7,491 nucleotides of DNA from Candidatus Neoflavobacterium equi. GTDB taxonomy: Bacteria; Bacteroidota; Bacteroidia; Flavobacteriales; Flavobacteriaceae. Position numbers and translations under genes: made by a program. Position 1 is the stretch's first letter, and each line of letters opens with the position of its first letter. The notes below the pieces were generated by a model. The model saw nothing but the letters and a program-made list of their open reading frames with translations, had not been told where the DNA came from and searched no databases. The DNA lies in contig JAGHSS010000102.1 of the NCBI GenBank assembly GCA_018065745.1, positions 1-7,491 on the forward strand, read 5' to 3'. Shown here in pieces: positions 5,229 to 7,491 of this stretch.

Positions 5229-6016
5229 TATTCCCTAGTCTTGGCCATATATTCTGCAGGCCTGATGCCCACTACATTGTAAAATATGGTGCTGAACGCA
5301 CTCAGTGAAGAATAGCCCACTTGAAGGGCAATCTCATAAACGTTGTATTTGTTTTCAGCCATCAGTTCCAAAGACTTGGATATGCGCAATCCCCTCAGGA
5401 ACTTGACATAATTCAAACCGATGTCTTCCTTAAATAAACGTGATAATGTTCTAGTGCTAATCCCAAATTTTACAGATACCTGTTCTAAGGTATAGGATTT
5501 ATGTAAATTCTTATTTAAGAATAACGCAATCTCAATCAGCCTATTGTCCTTTGGGTATGGGTACTGCAATGGAAAAGATGAATTCATCTTGGGCAACAAA
5601 GCGTGAATGGCTTTCATCAAATAATAGTGTGATGCATCTGTGGGATCAACAGACCCATTCCACGTTTTGGTGTATCTGAACATCTCACGCAACATATCAT
5701 TTGTCATGTAGATTTTGGTCTCCTTATAAAAATTATCTGAATTTAAAGAGGTGTCAAAATAAAAACAATACAAGTTAATGTTCACACTGTGTGAAATGAT
5801 GCTGTGAGCAACTCCAGCGGGGATCCACATAAAGCATCGCCCCGGTAAATACCAGTGTTTATTATCTGTAAATACATGCAAAATCCCCCCTTCAGCATAT
5901 AAAAGCTGATCCTTTTCATGACTATGTGTCTTTAAATCAAGCTTGTTCGCAATGGTGAACTGTGTATAGTACTCAAAATCCCTATGATTTATGTCATTTA
6001 AGTTTAGAAAATCCAT
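5228..6016 (-). CDS. AraC-family transcriptional regulator with cupin-like sensor domain
   Basis: The 262-residue protein has the usual AraC/XylS layout. The N-terminal half (about 1-110) is a cupin-like ligand-binding domain with HSHEKDQLLYAEGG (31-44), GRCFMWIPAGVAHS (59-72) and beta-strand spacing typical of AraC sensors. His31, His33 and His71 could shape the ligand or metal pocket. The C-terminal domain has two helix-turn-helix units: TLEQVSVKFGISTRTLSRLF (176-195), and a second starting at NVYEIALQVGYSS (225-237) and ending in the family signature GIRPAEY (250-256). It is divergent from the TolC-family gene and so is probably its local regulator; the ligand is unknown. The start is MDFLNLND because no other in-frame Met occurs before residue 63. 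The promoter leaves only 4 nt between the -7 box and this ATG, suggesting a leaderless mRNA. Confidence 0.93.
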   Translation of the reverse strand: MDFLNLNDINHRDFEYYTQFTIANKLDLKTHSHEKDQLLYAEGGILHVFTDNKHWYLPGRCFMWIPAGVAHSIISHSVNINLYCFYFDTSLNSDNFYKETKIYMTNDMLREMFRYTKTWNGSVDPTDASHYYLMKAIHALLPKMNSSFPLQYPYPKDNRLIEIALFLNKNLHKSYTLEQVSVKFGISTRTLSRLFKEDIGLNYVKFLRGLRISKSLELMAENKYNVYEIALQVGYSSLSAFSTIFYNVVGIRPAEYMAKTRE

Positions 6017-6020
6017 GATA

Positions 6021-6052
6021 CAAAGCTAATGAATTTGGCGTGTTTGAGCAAA
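6021..6052 (-). promoter_or_regulatory. araC-family gene promoter, apparently leaderless
   Basis: On the minus strand, TTTG (6052-6049), a 20-nt spacer and TAGCTTTG (6028-6021) closely match the Bacteroidota promoter (TTTG, about 19 nt, TAnnTTTG). Only TATC separates the -7 box from the regulator's ATG, so transcription should begin at or next to the start codon. The -33 box lies inside the left copy of the TTTGwGCAA direct repeat, which would allow autorepression. Confidence 0.6.
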
Positions 6053-6071
6053 TGTTTGTCAGTTTGTGCAA
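6043..6071. promoter_or_regulatory. Candidate AraC-type operator: direct repeat TTTGwGCAA with 20-bp period
   Basis: TTTGAGCAA (6043-6051) and TTTGTGCAA (6063-6071) agree at 8 of 9 positions and start exactly 20 bp apart, about two helical turns. That is the geometry expected for tandem sites bound by an AraC-family dimer. The left copy covers the regulator's own -33 box. The right copy ends 23 bp before the tolC -7 box, over its weak -33 region. The proposed binding by the neighbouring regulator is inference. Confidence 0.4.
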
Positions 6072-6094
6072 TATGAATAAGTTTATACTCGTTG

Positions 6095-6102
6095 TAATTT
6101 TG
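6095..6102 (+). promoter_or_regulatory. tolC-family gene -7 box
   Basis: TAATTTTG matches TAnnTTTG and lies 24 nt before the ATG at 6127, implying a start site near 6109. The -33 distance holds ATATG rather than TTG, as often seen at promoters that need an activator. Confidence 0.5.
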
Positions 6103-6126
6103 CAGAATAAAATCACCTTTTTCTAT

Positions 6127-7485
6127 ATGTATAAATTAAGTTTAAGTGATAAAAGGAATTCAATTCTTATTTATCTCATGACCTTTCTATCGCTTGGTAC
6201 AAATGGATTGTATGCTCAGGAAAAACCAGCAGATTATCCCAATTTGACTTTGGAACAAGCAATGAGTATGGGTTTAGTCAATAATAAAAAAATCAGACTT
6301 GCAAAAATAAATAAAGAGGTCTCAAGAAGTAAGGAAATTCAAATTTTTAACGAACAATTACCTGAAATTGGAATTAAATATGGGTACAACGCTGTTGCTA
6401 ACCTGTATCAATATGAAGACCACGGTTTCAAAGGGAAACCAACAGAGTACAAGCTGGACAATTCCATGTGGGATGTGACTGCAGAAATTAAAGCTCCAAT
6501 TTTTCACGGCGGACGCATACAACGTGAAAAACGCATCGCGAGAATGGAAACTGCAGTTTCAGGAATCAAAGTTGAAAAGACAGAGGCGAAGGTGAAATTA
6601 GATTTGGCGACAAACTATTTAGAGCTTTTCAATTTAATGGAACACAGAAAAATTGTTTTGGACAACATCAATGAGGATACTTACTTAGTAAATCACATCA
6701 CCTCTTTGGAAAAAAATGGCGTGGTAACTCACAATGAGGTCTTGAGAACACAAGTTCAATTGGCAAATGACTCTTTAAAATATGTCACCATCATGAATGA
6801 TGTTGATGTCGTTAAAGATTTGATCAGAACCAACCTTTCTCTTCCAGTAGGTACAACAGTGGAGCCAAGCTTGGATAATTTGATTGACGCCTTGGGATAC
6901 AATAAAACCTTTGCTGACATCTTGCATGAAACACATTTGGAAAATGAAGATTTGAGAATGGGTGAAGAAGAAGTAAACATCAAAATCTTAGAGAAGAAAA
7001 ATCAACGATCTATGTATTTGCCAACCGTTGATTTAGCGGGTGAATACTTTGTTAAATATCCCAACTACATGTTCTTTCCACCAACTCCATTTGCTTACAG
7101 ATTTGGGTTTATTGGGGTGAATATTAAATTGGATTTAACCAATTTATACACCAACCACGAAAAGGTAAAAATGGCTGAGAAAAAATTGGAGTGGCAGAAA
7201 TTAGAACACCACGATTTAGAAGACCAAGTAAACCACCAAGTGTATCAAGCATATACAAAATACAACGAGTCTTTAACAAGAATCAGAATTGCTGAAGTTC
7301 AATTGGCAAATGCTACTGAAAACTACAGAATTGTTAAAAATAAATACAGTAACCAGTTGAGTTTGATTACAGAGTTGATTGATGCTGACGTAACACTTTT
7401 GGAGAGCAAATCACAGTTGATCACCGCTAAAATTGATAGACAGTTGAAATACTATCAGTTGCAATATTTAATGGGTAAATTATAA
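6127..7485 (+). CDS. TolC-family outer membrane efflux protein
   Basis: From ATG 6127 this is a 452-residue protein of normal TolC-family length. It starts with a signal peptide: basic residues, the hydrophobic core ILIYLMTFLSLG, then LYAQE, probably cleaved near residue 30. There is no lipobox. The mature protein opens with NLTLEQAMSMGLVNNKKIRLAK, the usual start of an OEP domain. Long amphipathic helices alternate with two beta segments that should form the barrel strands: LPEIGIKYGYN with its following strand, and YLPTVDLAGEYFVKYP in the second half. TolC trimers form the outer membrane channel of tripartite export systems that use RND, ABC or MFS pumps. The pump genes are not in the window, which ends 6 bases after the stop, and probably follow. 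The reading frame is open back to 6040, but I reject that start because the -7 box at 6095-6102 lies inside the extension. Control by the divergent AraC-family regulator is likely. Confidence 0.9.
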   Translation: MYKLSLSDKRNSILIYLMTFLSLGTNGLYAQEKPADYPNLTLEQAMSMGLVNNKKIRLAKINKEVSRSKEIQIFNEQLPEIGIKYGYNAVANLYQYEDHGFKGKPTEYKLDNSMWDVTAEIKAPIFHGGRIQREKRIARMETAVSGIKVEKTEAKVKLDLATNYLELFNLMEHRKIVLDNINEDTYLVNHITSLEKNGVVTHNEVLRTQVQLANDSLKYVTIMNDVDVVKDLIRTNLSLPVGTTVEPSLDNLIDALGYNKTFADILHETHLENEDLRMGEEEVNIKILEKKNQRSMYLPTVDLAGEYFVKYPNYMFFPPTPFAYRFGFIGVNIKLDLTNLYTNHEKVKMAEKKLEWQKLEHHDLEDQVNHQVYQAYTKYNESLTRIRIAEVQLANATENYRIVKNKYSNQLSLITELIDADVTLLESKSQLITAKIDRQLKYYQLQYLMGKL

Positions 7486-7491
7486 TAGAAT

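Noticed and set aside
6040..6126. N-terminal extension of the TolC-family protein
   Set aside because: It contains the proposed operator and a -7 box and precedes a normal signal peptide, so it is more likely untranslated spacer.

Overview
The window looks like chromosomal DNA from a member of the Flavobacteriaceae (Bacteroidota). The DNA is AT-rich, start codons mostly lack Shine-Dalgarno sequences, and several gene starts are preceded by the Bacteroidota -7 element TAnnTTTG. Some of the small families (a DUF6095-like membrane protein and a short lipoprotein next to murQ) are ones I know mainly from flavobacteria.

Left part (1-2882, all on the minus strand): transcription probably starts upstream of a class I SAM-dependent methyltransferase. 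It runs through a ZIP-type metal transporter, then murQ (MurNAc-6-phosphate etherase, peptidoglycan recycling), a two-helix DUF6095-like protein, and a lipoprotein cut by the window edge. Spacing is tight: 3 bp between methyltransferase and ZIP, an 11-bp overlap between murQ and DUF6095, and a stop codon directly abutting the lipoprotein start. The one larger gap, 53 bp between ZIP and murQ, holds a palindrome and a likely internal murQ promoter.

Middle part (2883-5228): a 140-bp divergent intergenic region carries possible back-to-back -7 boxes and a potentially folded leader. It drives a THUMP-domain RNA methyltransferase (RlmL/YpsC-like), followed closely by a 76-residue two-helix membrane protein and a DUF4240 protein. 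The DUF4240 stop codon touches a palindromic repeat of about 105 bp with inverted termini, of a type I recall as dispersed in flavobacterial genomes. After it comes a very strong bidirectional terminator shared with the convergent regulator gene.

Right part (5228-7491): a minus-strand AraC-family regulator with a cupin-like sensor domain is divergent from a TolC-family outer membrane efflux protein. The 110-bp spacer has a good promoter for the regulator that would give a leaderless or nearly leaderless mRNA. It also has a -7 box for tolC and a TTTGwGCAA direct repeat with 20-bp period, placed so that a bound regulator would cover both -33 regions. This suggests an autoregulated, regulator-controlled efflux operon whose inner-membrane and adaptor genes lie beyond the right edge.

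I see no tRNA, rRNA, CRISPR array, transposase, phage gene or recognisable defence system. The most interesting material is regulatory: the araC/tolC spacer, the repeat at the DUF4240 stop codon, the methyltransferase leader and the murQ promoter palindrome.
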